A DNA stretch of 64,000 nucleotides, taken from NCBI RefSeq assembly GCF_023195895.1, contig NZ_JALPRK010000011.1:62001-126000 (forward strand), given 5' to 3'. This document shows positions 43,497 to 52,206 of the stretch, piece after piece. The position numbers and the translations under genes are program-made. The notes beneath the pieces are model-generated. The model was given only the letters and a program-made list of their open reading frames with translations. It was not told the origin of the DNA and did no database searches. The DNA is from Paenibacillus mellifer (lineage in GTDB: Bacteria > Bacillota > Bacilli > Paenibacillales > Paenibacillaceae). Numbering within the stretch: position 1 is the stretch's first letter; the number at the start of each line of letters is the position of its first letter.

Positions 43497-43628
43497 GCTG
43501 GAACTGAGGGTGCTGGGTCATGGCTGGATGGCAACGGGGCGGCTATGTGCTGTATAGGCCCTTTGCACGATTATCCCGTTGGATCAGTTGATAAGAGAAT
43601 ACAGCCATACAAGCTTGCGGGGAGCAAA

Positions 43629-43870
43629 TAGGTCACATAGAAGCGTTCGAAAGAGCAGCATTAGGTAAAAAAGCAGATAGGTTGAGTAGCAGAACGAAAG
43701 AGAAGCAAGTAGATCGTGAAGCTGATGGGTCGATCAGCAGACGAATAGAGAAGCTAGTAGACCGTGAAGCTTTTAGGTTGAGCAGCAGAATGAAAGAGAA
43801 GTAGGTAGATCGTGAAGAAGATGGGTCAATCAGAAGATAAACAGTAAAGAATAGAGTATCGATAGGTAGA
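43629..43870. repeat. 48-bp tandem repeat array
   Basis: Imperfect units start at 43629, 43678, 43726, 43774 and 43822 (last one partial). Each contains a version of GGTTGAGCAGCAGA, GAAAGAGAAG and GTAGATCGTGAAG. Alternate units are more alike (96-bp higher-order period). No ORF of note runs through them. Together with the flanks this explains the gene-free stretch 43437-43897. Confidence 0.75.
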
Positions 43871-43897
43871 GATAATTATAGGGTAGAGAAGCAGAGA

Positions 43898-44806
43898 TCA
43901 GGCGGCGATTGCCAAAGGCAATTTCGGTTGGCGCGTGATCAGTTGGTTGTAAGAGATGGCTGGAGTCGCCATACACATGGTCACCAATTTCTGGTGCATT
44001 GTCATCCTTGCCGCAGGCAAGTGCAATCGACGGCGAACGGTGTATTCGTTCAGATACGCTTGCAGATACTTTGGTCCCAAGGCTACATATGTACTCTTCA
44101 GCGACTCCCACGCGTCTCTCACCACTCTCCGCAAGGGCAAATACAGTTTATAGGCAAGGGGGAACGCATCAACTGTGGCTGTTTCGACATCTACATGCTC
44201 GTTGATGAAAGCGGCGAGTTCGTGACGGGTTGCCCTATTCCCAGTACCTCGTTTATGTAGTAGCAGGTGAATTTTGATCTGGTCCAGATCGCCTGACTCC
44301 GTCACCGTACAACCAACTACGACTGCCGAAGCAAATGGATTGGGAAACTGACAACGGGATGGATTAGTGCCATATTGGTCGCAGTTGACCTTTACGTCAC
44401 CGCTCAACCGTTCACGGGCATCGAATTCGCCAACGGCATGACGTATTTTGTGCAGCATCAACCAAGCGGTTTTGTAGGTGACCCGGATCGCCTTGTGCAA
44501 CCGCATAGCAGAGATACCATCAGGGAGTAGAAACAATTCTATCGTCTGGAACCACTTCAACAAGGGCAGATGCGTTCCTTCAAAAAGGGTTCCTACCAAA
44601 GGTGATGTTTGATGCCCGCAACACCCGCACTCAAATAAGGGGATTCGCCGGGAGGTCAGGCGGCTGCAGCCGGTGTGATTGCATTTAGGGCAGACAAAGC
44701 CGCTTGGCCACTTCGCAGCGATCAGCGCATCCATGCAATCTTGCTCGCTCTTATAATGTTTACTGAATAGGTGATGAATCGTATCCAAATTGCCCTCCAT
44801 ATTCAT
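43898..44806 (-). CDS. IS1595-like transposase with substituted catalytic motif
   Basis: 302 residues. The zinc ribbon typical of the ISXO2/IS1595 group is intact (FVCPKCNHTGC...FECGCCGHQTS, residues 37-66), followed by the helical region (LLKWFQTIELFLL...KTAWLMLHKIRHAV). The DDE domain is altered. The first catalytic site, usually V-D-E-T-Y after LSG, reads VKVNCDQYG. The second retains an Asp (ATVDAFPLAY), and the last, usually H-x-N near W-SLK, reads VRDAWESLK. Catalysis is therefore doubtful, suggesting a dead or repurposed copy. The gene has a strong promoter overlapped by a LexA-like box. Codon usage looks unremarkable. Confidence 0.8.
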   Translation of the reverse strand: MNMEGNLDTIHHLFSKHYKSEQDCMDALIAAKWPSGFVCPKCNHTGCSRLTSRRIPLFECGCCGHQTSPLVGTLFEGTHLPLLKWFQTIELFLLPDGISAMRLHKAIRVTYKTAWLMLHKIRHAVGEFDARERLSGDVKVNCDQYGTNPSRCQFPNPFASAVVVGCTVTESGDLDQIKIHLLLHKRGTGNRATRHELAAFINEHVDVETATVDAFPLAYKLYLPLRRVVRDAWESLKSTYVALGPKYLQAYLNEYTVRRRLHLPAARMTMHQKLVTMCMATPAISYNQLITRQPKLPLAIAA

Positions 44807-44823
44807 GCAACTGGCTCCTACGT

Positions 44824-44878
44824 ATAAGAATGTATGTTCTTATGATTCCATTATATACCAAACATGTGTTCGGTGCAA
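44824..44878 (-). promoter_or_regulatory. Transposase promoter with LexA-like box and second palindrome
   Basis: Minus strand: -35 TTGCAC (44878-44873), 17-bp spacer, -10 TATAAT (44855-44850). The spacer begins with CGAACACATGTTTG (44872-44859), which matches the Bacillus LexA consensus CGAAC-RNRY-GTTYC at 13 of 14 positions. A second palindrome, ATAAGAA/TTCTTAT around six bases (44824-44843), covers the expected start of transcription and contains a weaker GAAC-N4-ATTC. Confidence 0.65.
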
Positions 44879-44962
44879 GCTTAATTTATCTATATCACTT
44901 AACAACTGAATAGCCCAAAGCCTAGCTGAACGAAAGGGATAATCGTGAAAAGGAGTGAACAG

Positions 44963-45012
44963 GACACTGGACACCGGACCAGACACTGGACGCATGAAAC
45001 ATGACACTGGAC
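44963..45012. repeat. Short direct repeats GACACTGGAC
   Basis: Three exact copies of GACACTGGAC at 44963-44972, 44982-44991 and 45003-45012, in the gene-free stretch just outside the right end of the inverted-repeat segment. A fragment GGACCGGACAT follows. Nothing else is seen in 44880-45146 except the promoter region of the next gene. Confidence 0.7.
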
Positions 45013-45146
45013 CGGACATTAGAGATTGTATCGGACATGAATGCACTATGGGGATCCACACAACCTTTCGATAGGAAATTACAGCCGGGGGTTTACGCCG
45101 GGGAACGTTTTTCCTTACAATAAGCTAGAGATAGGAGGGGTGGAAC

Positions 45147-47216
45147 ATGATCCATGAACCAAACGGGGTGTTTCCTGCGGTGTGCCCGCTGGATTGCCCC
45201 GATACGTGCAGTTTGCTGCTTCATAAAGAGAACGGGAAAATCGTCAAGGTGACCGGCAACCCCGATCACCCGATAACGCAAGGCGCGATCTGCAACAAGG
45301 TTCGCAATATGGCGGAACGGGTCTACCATCCCGAGCGGGTGCTGTACCCCTTGAAGCGCGTCGGAGCCAAAGGGGAAGGGAAGTTTGAACGCATCACCTG
45401 GGAGGAAGCGGTCAAGGAGATCGCCGATCGCTATCAAACGCTAATTCGCAAGCACGGGGCGGAGACGATCCTGCCGTACAGTTTTTACGGCAACATGGGG
45501 ATTTTGAGCGTCGACGGCATGGACCGTCGGTTCTTCAACCGTTTGGGCGCGACGCAGTTGCAACAAGGCATATGCAATTCCGCGGGCAACGCGGGGTGGA
45601 GATATACGATGGGATTCGGCGGCGGGACGAGTCCGGAAGAGACGGTCAAGGCGAAGCTGATTATCGTTTGGGGCGGCAATCTCGTCAGTACGAACATGCA
45701 TCAGGTCGCCCTGATCGAAAAAGCCCGTAAACAAGGCGCGCAGCTTGTTGTGATCGATGTGCATCGGAATCGAACAGGACAGCGGGCGGACTGGTTTATC
45801 CCGCTCTATCCCGGCACGGACGGGGCATTGGCGCTTGGGATGATGCATGTGCTGTTCGAGCGTGGCTTGGTGGATGAGGCGTTCATGGAACGCTACACGC
45901 ACGGTCATGCCGAGCTGCGCGAGCATGTGAAGCAATACACGCCAGAGCGTGTGGCGGCGATCACCGGCGTACCGGCTGAGAGCATTGTGAAGCTGGCCGT
46001 GCTGTACGGCGAAACCTCGCCTGCCTACATCCATATCGGCAATGGCCTGCAGCATCACGATAACGGCGGCATGACGGTTCGCACGATTAGCTGCCTGCCG
46101 GCGCTCACCGGGCAATGGATCGTGCCAGGCGGCGGGGCCTTTAAGTCCAACGGCGCCTACGGCAAGATGAATTCAACTGCGCTGGAGCGGCCTGACTTGA
46201 GACCGAATCCGGGAGCTCGCACGGTGAGCATGAATCAGTTGGGGGATGTGCTGCTGACACTGGACCCGCCAATCCATGCGCTATACGTCTATTGCTCAAA
46301 TCCAGCGGTGGTGGCTCCGGATACGGGCAAGGTGGAGCAGGGCCTCTTGCGGGAGGATTTGTTCACCGTCGTACACGATCTGTTTCTGACAGACACGACA
46401 AAGTATGCGGATATCGTATTGCCGGCGACGTCCTCTTTTGAAAATACGGACTTATACAGTTCTTACTGGCATCATTATATCCAGCTCCAGGAGCCGGTCA
46501 TCGCGCCTCGGGGCGAAAGCAAGAGTAACGTTGAAACGTTCAAGCTGTTGGCGGAGGCGATGGGCTTCGAAGAGGAGGCTTTCCGTGACACGGAGGAAGA
46601 TATGATTCGGCAGGCGCTGGAGTTCCGGCACAATCCGTATCTCGAAGGCGTGACGCTGGAGAAGTTGAAGGAGCAGCGGGCGGTGAAATTGAACATGGAG
46701 CCGCAGCAAACCTGGCTTGACCATCTGTCGACGTCTTCGCAGAAGATCGAGCTGTATTCGGCCACGCTGGAGAGGGCCGGACTTCCGCCGCTGCCAACCT
46801 ATGTGCCGTTGGTTGAGGGCTACGACGGCGAACGCCGTCCCGGCAAGGACACGCCGTACCCTCTGATGTTCGTTTCGCCGCCAAACCATAGCTTCCTCAA
46901 TTCGACTTTTGGCAATGTGGAGAAGTTGACAGCGCTGGAAAAAAGCCCGCTGTTGCAAATTCACCCTGACGATGCGGCGGCACGCGGGATCGTAGACGGC
47001 GATGATGTCACGGTGTGGAACGACCGAGGCAGCTACGAGGTCAAGGCGTCCGTGACCGACAGAATGCTGCCGGGTACGGTCGTCAGCCAAGGGCTATGGT
47101 GGCAGCAGGAGGAAAGAACGCGCTCACGTGCTAATGCCTTAACGCCGGATCGATTGGCCGATATGGGCGGCGGTGCGGTATTCTTTTCCACTGCCGTTGA
47201 TGTAAAGCGGCGATAG
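45147..47216 (+). CDS. Molybdopterin-dependent oxidoreductase with N-terminal [4Fe-4S] (DMSO-reductase family, YyaE-like)
   Basis: 689 residues. Cysteines 13, 17, 21 and 49 (CPLDCPDTC...GAICNK) bind a [4Fe-4S] cluster. The active-site region GICNSAGNAG carries Ser rather than Cys or selenocysteine at the expected metal-ligand position. NLVSTNMHQVALIEKARK and the C-terminal QIHPDDAAARGIVDGDDVTVWNDRGSYEVKA domain bind the bis-MGD cofactor. There is no twin-arginine signal, so it is cytosolic. Close relatives (B. subtilis YyaE) have no established substrate. mobA, moaA and a TorD-type chaperone lie 6-10 kb downstream and would serve its maturation. AGGAGGGG precedes the ATG. Confidence 0.88.
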   Translation: MIHEPNGVFPAVCPLDCPDTCSLLLHKENGKIVKVTGNPDHPITQGAICNKVRNMAERVYHPERVLYPLKRVGAKGEGKFERITWEEAVKEIADRYQTLIRKHGAETILPYSFYGNMGILSVDGMDRRFFNRLGATQLQQGICNSAGNAGWRYTMGFGGGTSPEETVKAKLIIVWGGNLVSTNMHQVALIEKARKQGAQLVVIDVHRNRTGQRADWFIPLYPGTDGALALGMMHVLFERGLVDEAFMERYTHGHAELREHVKQYTPERVAAITGVPAESIVKLAVLYGETSPAYIHIGNGLQHHDNGGMTVRTISCLPALTGQWIVPGGGAFKSNGAYGKMNSTALERPDLRPNPGARTVSMNQLGDVLLTLDPPIHALYVYCSNPAVVAPDTGKVEQGLLREDLFTVVHDLFLTDTTKYADIVLPATSSFENTDLYSSYWHHYIQLQEPVIAPRGESKSNVETFKLLAEAMGFEEEAFRDTEEDMIRQALEFRHNPYLEGVTLEKLKEQRAVKLNMEPQQTWLDHLSTSSQKIELYSATLERAGLPPLPTYVPLVEGYDGERRPGKDTPYPLMFVSPPNHSFLNSTFGNVEKLTALEKSPLLQIHPDDAAARGIVDGDDVTVWNDRGSYEVKASVTDRMLPGTVVSQGLWWQQEERTRSRANALTPDRLADMGGGAVFFSTAVDVKRR

Positions 47217-47268
47217 ATGTACTTGCCTGGCTTACACTTTTAGGCGATACTATTGTAATCTGGTAACA

Positions 47269-47296
47269 GGAGAGCCCTGTCGGCTCTCCTTTTTTT
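47269..47296 (+). terminator. Terminator after the molybdoenzyme gene
   Basis: GGAGAGCC (47269-47276) pairs with GGCTCTCC (47282-47289) around CTGTC, followed by seven T. Confidence 0.88.
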
Positions 47297-47339
47297 GTAC
47301 ATAATACGCCGATGTCTTGCAGCAAAGGGGGAGAACACA

Positions 47340-48563
47340 GTGAGATGGCTGCAGTCCTATCCGCGAGAAGTGAAAGTGTTTCTGGTCGCTAGCTTGATTA
47401 GCTCGGCCGGCGGTTCTTTGATGTGGCCTTTGGTCACGATGTTTGTGTTCAAGGTGCTGGGTCGGACCGTGACGGATGCCGGTCTGGTGATTCTGGTTAT
47501 GTCGGTTGGCGGGATCGCCGGTCAGTTATTGGGCGGAGCCCTGTACCATCGGCTGGGCGTGAAGCGTTTGATCGTGGGAGGACTAGCGATGAACGCCCTG
47601 TTCCTGATGCTGCTGCCTTACGGGAGCGGCAACTGGCATTTGTTCATGCTGTTCATGCTGCTCGTTGGTTTCTTCAATGCGACGTCGATGCCGGCGATCC
47701 AGGCGTTTATCGGCTTTCGTTTCGCGGAGCGACGTGGAGAATTATTTAATGTCATTTATGTGGCCAATAATATTGGCGTAGCGTTGGGGACGGCGATCAG
47801 CGGATTTTTGGCGCAGATTTCGTATGATCTCAGCTTTATTTTGAACGGAGTGACTTCGGCTGCGTTTGCGTTGTTTTTTTGGTTTTATTTGAACAGGGTT
47901 CAAAAAAGCCAAGGCGAGCTGCACGTGCAGAAGCGCAAGAAATCAGTGGATGGGCAAAGCGTCTGGTCGCTGCTGCGTAGCTACCCGGTCTACCTGTTTA
48001 TGGGCGTAGGGTCATTTTTTCTCTGGCTCGGAAACTGTATTTGGAATAACGGCGTATCGCCATTTACCATATCTCAAGGGATGCCGGAATGGAATTATAG
48101 CATTCTCTGGACGTTGAATGGCCTGCTGATTTTTGTGGGACAACCGTTTATTTTGTGGGTAAAACGCACGTTCGCGGGCTCTCCGCAAGCACAAATGACG
48201 GCCAGCGCGTTATTCTATATGTTGGGCTACGCAACGATATTGGGCTTCCATACGTATCCGAGCATGGTGGCGGCGATGGTGCTGACGACCTTCGGGGAGA
48301 TGCTGATCTCGCCGGCGATCCCATCATTTATCTCCGACCGGACGGGGAAGGCCGCACCGTTCTACCTCGGCTTGGTCGGCGGAATGGGTGCGGCGGGCCG
48401 GGTTGTCGGGCCTTATGCGATGGGCGTACTGTTCGACTGGAACGGATTGGTTCCAGTCGCCTGGCTGGCGGTAGGCATCGCGGTGCTGTCGGTCGTTTCC
48501 TTCCTGGTACATGCCGCCATGAATCGGGATGACCGTCCGGAACCATCCGGTTTGCCGACCTGA
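47340..48563 (+). CDS. MFS transporter
   Basis: 407 residues from GTG 47340 (AAGGGGGAG upstream). Twelve membrane helices with MFS signatures GGIAGQLLGGALYHRLGVKRLIVGGL between helices 2 and 3, and a central cytosolic loop (HVQKRKKSVDGQSVW). It belongs to the drug:proton antiporter-like group; the substrate is unknown. It begins about 45 bp past the preceding terminator, so it is a separate unit from the molybdoenzyme gene. A GNAT acetyltransferase gene follows 47 bp downstream and may be cotranscribed. Confidence 0.88.
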   Translation: MRWLQSYPREVKVFLVASLISSAGGSLMWPLVTMFVFKVLGRTVTDAGLVILVMSVGGIAGQLLGGALYHRLGVKRLIVGGLAMNALFLMLLPYGSGNWHLFMLFMLLVGFFNATSMPAIQAFIGFRFAERRGELFNVIYVANNIGVALGTAISGFLAQISYDLSFILNGVTSAAFALFFWFYLNRVQKSQGELHVQKRKKSVDGQSVWSLLRSYPVYLFMGVGSFFLWLGNCIWNNGVSPFTISQGMPEWNYSILWTLNGLLIFVGQPFILWVKRTFAGSPQAQMTASALFYMLGYATILGFHTYPSMVAAMVLTTFGEMLISPAIPSFISDRTGKAAPFYLGLVGGMGAAGRVVGPYAMGVLFDWNGLVPVAWLAVGIAVLSVVSFLVHAAMNRDDRPEPSGLPT

Positions 48564-48610
48564 CGGGCGGCTAGAGCTTACTATGTTGAATATGCGAAGG
48601 GATGGATACT

Positions 48611-49102
48611 ATGAATCATCGTGATATCCAGACGCGTCTTTCTGAAATGCGCGACGCGGCTAGGTTGATGGAAATCGACAACTTGGTTTGGGACCGCCTA
48701 AATACCCCTGCGGAGAAAATGGAGTGGGAGTCGCGGGAGAAATACCTGCAGAGCTGTCCGCCGGGCAACCAGATCGTGGCTGTTATCGGCGATGAGATTG
48801 GCGGCTACATCGGATTCAAACCGCCGACTCCGCTGCCGAGCAACGCCCATGTGCTTGAGCTGAACATCGCCATTCACCCGGCGTACCAGCGGCAGGGCAT
48901 CGGGCGGGTGTTGATGGACGCTCTGGTGCGGCTGGCGGCCGAACGAGGCGTTCGCAAGCTGTCGCTGCGCGTGCTGGCGAGCAACCCTGGCGCCGTCGCC
49001 TTCTACGAAAGCTGCGGATTCGCGGAGCAGGGACGGTTGGTCGAGGAGTTTTGGCTGGACGGCCAATATGTCGATGATATTTTCATGTGGAGAAAGGTTT
49101 AG
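48611..49102 (+). CDS. GNAT family N-acetyltransferase
   Basis: 163 residues from ATG 48611; GAAGGG lies 9 bases upstream, whereas the ATG at 48602 is too close to it. The acetyl-CoA-binding motif is IHPAYQRQGIGRVLMDALVRLAAERGVRKLSLRV, followed by NPGAVAFYESCGFAEQGRLVEEF, all typical of GNAT enzymes. The substrate could be an amino group on a small molecule, antibiotic or protein; the sequence does not decide. Its neighbours are an MFS transporter upstream and glnS downstream. Confidence 0.88.
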   Translation: MNHRDIQTRLSEMRDAARLMEIDNLVWDRLNTPAEKMEWESREKYLQSCPPGNQIVAVIGDEIGGYIGFKPPTPLPSNAHVLELNIAIHPAYQRQGIGRVLMDALVRLAAERGVRKLSLRVLASNPGAVAFYESCGFAEQGRLVEEFWLDGQYVDDIFMWRKV

Positions 49103-49199
49103 CGGATGAAGTTCTAAGGCATTGAACTATTCGGAAGATATCGGTATATTTAGAAGAAGAAAAATCGGGGAAGAACTCGAATGGAAAGGTTGATTACCC

Positions 49200-50951
49200 G
49201 TGGAGAACAACTTCACCCCTCCCAATTTCATAAAAAACATCATTACAGAAGATTTGAAATCCGGCAAGGTTAATACCGTCATCACACGGTTTCCGCCGGA
49301 ACCAAACGGCTATCTACATATCGGGCATGCTAAAGCGATCTGGATCAATTTTGCGCTGGCGGACGAGTTTGGCGGACGCACCAACCTACGGTTCGACGAC
49401 ACCAACCCGGTTAAAGAAGACGTGGAATATGTCAATTCGATCAAGGAAGACGTCAAATGGTTGGGCTTCAATTGGGAAGAGCTGCATTTCGCGTCGGATT
49501 ATTTTGAGGAGATGTACAACCGCGCGGTGCTGCTGATCAAGAAAGGTAAAGCCTACGTCGACGATCTCAGCGCCGATCAAATCCGCGAGCTGCGCGGGAC
49601 GCTGACCGAGCCTGGTAAGAACAGCCCGTACCGCGACCGCTCCATCGAGGAGAATCTCGACCTGTTTGTGCGGATGCGCGCCGGGGAATTCAAGGACGGG
49701 GAAAAGGTGCTGCGCGCCAAGATCGACATGGCTTCGCCGAACATCAATCTACGCGACCCGGTCATCTACCGCATCGTACATGCGTCTCATCATAACACCG
49801 GTGATCAATGGTGCATTTATCCGATGTACACGTTCGCCCATCCGCTGGAAGACGCCATCGAGGGCGTGACCCACTCCTTGTGCTCCACCGAGTTCGAGGA
49901 TCAACGCCCGTTCTACGACTGGACGATCGCAGAAACCGAAATGCCAAACGTATCCCATCAATACGAATTCGGACGGCTGAATTTAACGCAGACGGTGACC
50001 AGTAAGCGGAAGCTGAAAAAGCTCGTGGACGAAGGCATCGTTGACGGTTGGGACGACCCTCGTATGCCAACGATTTCCGGGCTGCGTCGCCGCGGCTATA
50101 CGCCGGAGGCGATTAAGGCGTTCATTTTCGAAACGGGGATTTCCAAGAACTTCGGCAACATCGATCCGAAGATGCTGGAGCATTTCATTCGTGAGGATCT
50201 GAAAATGAAAGCTCCACGTACGATGGCTGTACTGGACCCGCTGAAGGTCGTCATCACCAACTATCCGGAAGGGCAAGTCGAATGGTTGGAGGCGGAAAAT
50301 AACAGCGAAAACCCAGACATGGGCAGCCGTCAAATTCCGTTCTCGCGTGAGATTTACATCGAGCGTGATGATTTTATGGAAAACCCGCCAAGTAAGTACT
50401 TCCGTTTGTTCCCGGGGAACGAAGTCCGTCTTAAGAATGCATACTTCGTAAAATGCAATGAGGTGATCAAGGATTCGGATGGCAACGTGGTGGAGATTCA
50501 CTGCACGTATGATCCGGAGACGAAGAGCGGCACCGGCTTTACCGGCCGTAAAGTCAAAGGCACGATCCATTGGGTGGAAGCGACTCAGGCGGTGCCTGCC
50601 GAATTCCGGCTGTACGAGCCGCTGATTCTGGAAGAGGAAGCAGAGGAAACGGCAAACGTAGGGTTGGAAGAAACGGTGGAAGGTCTGGTCGACGGCGCAG
50701 CTACTGAAGCTGCGGAGGCGGTTGTTGAAACCGCTGAGGAGAAAACGTTCCTTGATCTCATCAACCCGAACTCGCTGACGATTGCTCACGGCTTCGTAGA
50801 GCCGAACATGAAGGATGCGAAGCCGCAGGATAAATTCCAATTTTTCCGGCATGGGTATTTTAACGTTGATACGAAATATTCGAAGCCTGGATATCCGGTG
50901 TTTAACCTGATCGTTTCGTTGAAAAGCTCGTTCCAGCTGCCAAAAGCGTAG
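49200..50951 (+). CDS. glnS: Glutaminyl-tRNA synthetase
   Basis: 583 residues from GTG 49200, preceded by GGAAAGG. Class I signature HIGH is present as GYLHIGHAK and KMSKS as TSKRKL. The GlnRS-specific segments [21 protein letters not shown] and [18 protein letters not shown] are clear, distinguishing it from GluRS. It charges tRNA-Gln with glutamine and ATP. An Ala/Glu-rich acidic insertion ([28 protein letters not shown], about residues 482-509) in the C-terminal anticodon-binding barrel is unusual. Most Firmicutes lack GlnRS and use GatCAB, so this gene was probably acquired by an ancestor. No T-box leader is seen upstream. Confidence 0.92.
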   Translation: MENNFTPPNFIKNIITEDLKSGKVNTVITRFPPEPNGYLHIGHAKAIWINFALADEFGGRTNLRFDDTNPVKEDVEYVNSIKEDVKWLGFNWEELHFASDYFEEMYNRAVLLIKKGKAYVDDLSADQIRELRGTLTEPGKNSPYRDRSIEENLDLFVRMRAGEFKDGEKVLRAKIDMASPNINLRDPVIYRIVHASHHNTGDQWCIYPMYTFAHPLEDAIEGVTHSLCSTEFEDQRPFYDWTIAETEMPNVSHQYEFGRLNLTQTVTSKRKLKKLVDEGIVDGWDDPRMPTISGLRRRGYTPEAIKAFIFETGISKNFGNIDPKMLEHFIREDLKMKAPRTMAVLDPLKVVITNYPEGQVEWLEAENNSENPDMGSRQIPFSREIYIERDDFMENPPSKYFRLFPGNEVRLKNAYFVKCNEVIKDSDGNVVEIHCTYDPETKSGTGFTGRKVKGTIHWVEATQAVPAEFRLYEPLILEEEAEETANVGLEETVEGLVDGAATEAAEAVVETAEEKTFLDLINPNSLTIAHGFVEPNMKDAKPQDKFQFFRHGYFNVDTKYSKPGYPVFNLIVSLKSSFQLPKA

Positions 50952-51000
50952 GACGGCAGTAACAGCCATGATGGCAGTGTCCGAGTGGCGGCACAACATA

Positions 51001-51034
51001 AAAGGAGCCTTGCAGACAAACTGCAGGCTCCTTT
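51001..51034. terminator. Bidirectional terminator between glnS and the LacI gene
   Basis: AAAGGAGCCTTGCAG (51001-51015) pairs with CTGCAGGCTCCTTT (51021-51034), with one bulged base, and lies between convergent genes. Confidence 0.8.
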
Positions 51035-51041
51035 CTTTATT

Positions 51042-52019
51042 TCACACCGAGCTGCGCTCAATAAACCGGAAGCCAAGCTCCTCGGAGGCGGGTGTACCAC
51101 CGCCGGCGGTAATTTGCGTGTGAACGATGGAAAAAGCGCGCTCCCCGATCTCCGACAACCGATTATCGATCGTGGTGATCCCGAGCAAGCTGGAGATCGG
51201 CTGATTATCGAAGCCGATGACGGCGAAATCGTCCGGCACGTCTAGTCCCCGCAGGCGTGCGGTGAGGATGAACCCGGCGGCAACCTGGTCGCCGGTAATG
51301 AGCAGGGCATCCGGGCGCTCGTTCATCGCGAGCAGCCGGTCCACCAGCGCGGCGCCCTCTTCCCAATCGATGCAGCCGTCCAGCACCCAATCCTCCCGGG
51401 CCTGACCGCCCAAGGCCGTGAGGGTGTCGGTATAGGCCAGCAGTCGGCTGCGGCTGCTGGGGCTGTTGCGGCGGCTGATCGTAAACGCGATGCGGCGCCG
51501 GCCCTGCTCCCATAGATAGCGGATCGCGGTTTGAAAGCTGGCGTAATGATCGATATACACCGAGGAGAGGTTGCGGTCACTCACCCGCTCGCATAACGCG
51601 ATCGGCCCGTAGCCGGCATACGTCTCGATCTCGCTGAGCGGTAGCGCCCTCGAACAGATGATCAGCCCATCCATCTGTTTATTGCGCAGCATCTCCAGCA
51701 CCTTCCGTTCCTCATTGGGACGGTAATCGGTTTGGCAAAGCATCAGCTGGTAGTTGCACTTCAATGCTTCCTGGGCCATTCCCTCCATGATCCGGGCAAA
51801 GTAGTAATGGTTAATGTTCGGCAGAATCACACCAACCGTTTGCGTAATGCCTTTGATCAAATGGACGGCATTCATATTCCGCGAATAGTTAAGTCGGCGC
51901 ACAGCGTCCTCAACCGCAGCCCGCTTGTCTGCGCTGACGTAAGGGTGGCCGTTCAGAACGCGGGATACGGTGGTGACCGAAACGCCGGCAGCCTCGGCGA
52001 TCTGTTTGATGTTCGGCAA
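51042..52019 (-). CDS. LacI family transcriptional regulator
   Basis: 325 residues. The N-terminal headpiece is classic (NIKQIAEAAGVSVTTVSRVLNGHPYVSADKRAAVEDAVRRLNY), including the hinge helix. The ligand domain resembles sugar-binding proteins (TVGVILPNINHYYFARIMEGM, ending DNRLSEIGERAFSIVHTQI). Such regulators repress sugar-utilisation genes until a sugar binds. The gene upstream on the same strand encodes an MFS transporter that could be its target, separated by 187 bp with a long hairpin. No sugar catabolic enzyme lies nearby. Confidence 0.92.
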   Translation of the reverse strand: MPNIKQIAEAAGVSVTTVSRVLNGHPYVSADKRAAVEDAVRRLNYSRNMNAVHLIKGITQTVGVILPNINHYYFARIMEGMAQEALKCNYQLMLCQTDYRPNEERKVLEMLRNKQMDGLIICSRALPLSEIETYAGYGPIALCERVSDRNLSSVYIDHYASFQTAIRYLWEQGRRRIAFTISRRNSPSSRSRLLAYTDTLTALGGQAREDWVLDGCIDWEEGAALVDRLLAMNERPDALLITGDQVAAGFILTARLRGLDVPDDFAVIGFDNQPISSLLGITTIDNRLSEIGERAFSIVHTQITAGGGTPASEELGFRFIERSSV

Positions 52020-52100
52020 AGCAAAACGCTCCTTTCCCGGCAGAGAATAAAAAATATCTTGCTATGGAATGCATTTCATATTTTACACTGGAGATGCAGC

Positions 52101-52176
52101 AAAGAAAACAATGTCCTCAGCCGGCGTTACCTCGTAAGCGAACGAGGGCGTTACGGCATCAGGCATTGTTTTCTTT
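52101..52176 (-). terminator. Long hairpin between the MFS and LacI genes
   Basis: AAAGAAAACAATG (52101-52113) pairs perfectly with CATTGTTTTCTTT (52164-52176). The 50-base loop contains an inner stem CCTCGT/ACGAGG (52130-52135 and 52142-52147). On the minus strand the T-rich arm comes last, as in a terminator for the MFS gene, although no extra T-run follows. Confidence 0.5.
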
Positions 52177-52206
52177 CGTTTTACGGAGCGGCGAAGCCGT
52201 CCCTTC

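Larger units (their letters stand above)
43557..44955. mobile_element. Inverted-repeat-bounded segment with transposase gene and 48-bp repeats (locus 2)
   Basis: The left end CCCTTTGCACGATTATCCC (43559-43577) is matched on the other strand by GGGATAATCGTGAAAAGGAG (44936-44955). The 1.4-kb interior holds a 48-bp tandem array and an IS1595-like transposase gene. The same ends bound much shorter gene-free segments at 7692-7825 and 63293-63668. No target-site duplication is visible, so it is not certain that the ends belong to the transposase rather than to a pre-existing repeat into which an insertion sequence landed. Confidence 0.5.

Noticed and set aside
49103..49199. T-box riboswitch before glnS
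   Set aside because: No specifier loop, T-box sequence or terminator could be found in this 97-bp gap.
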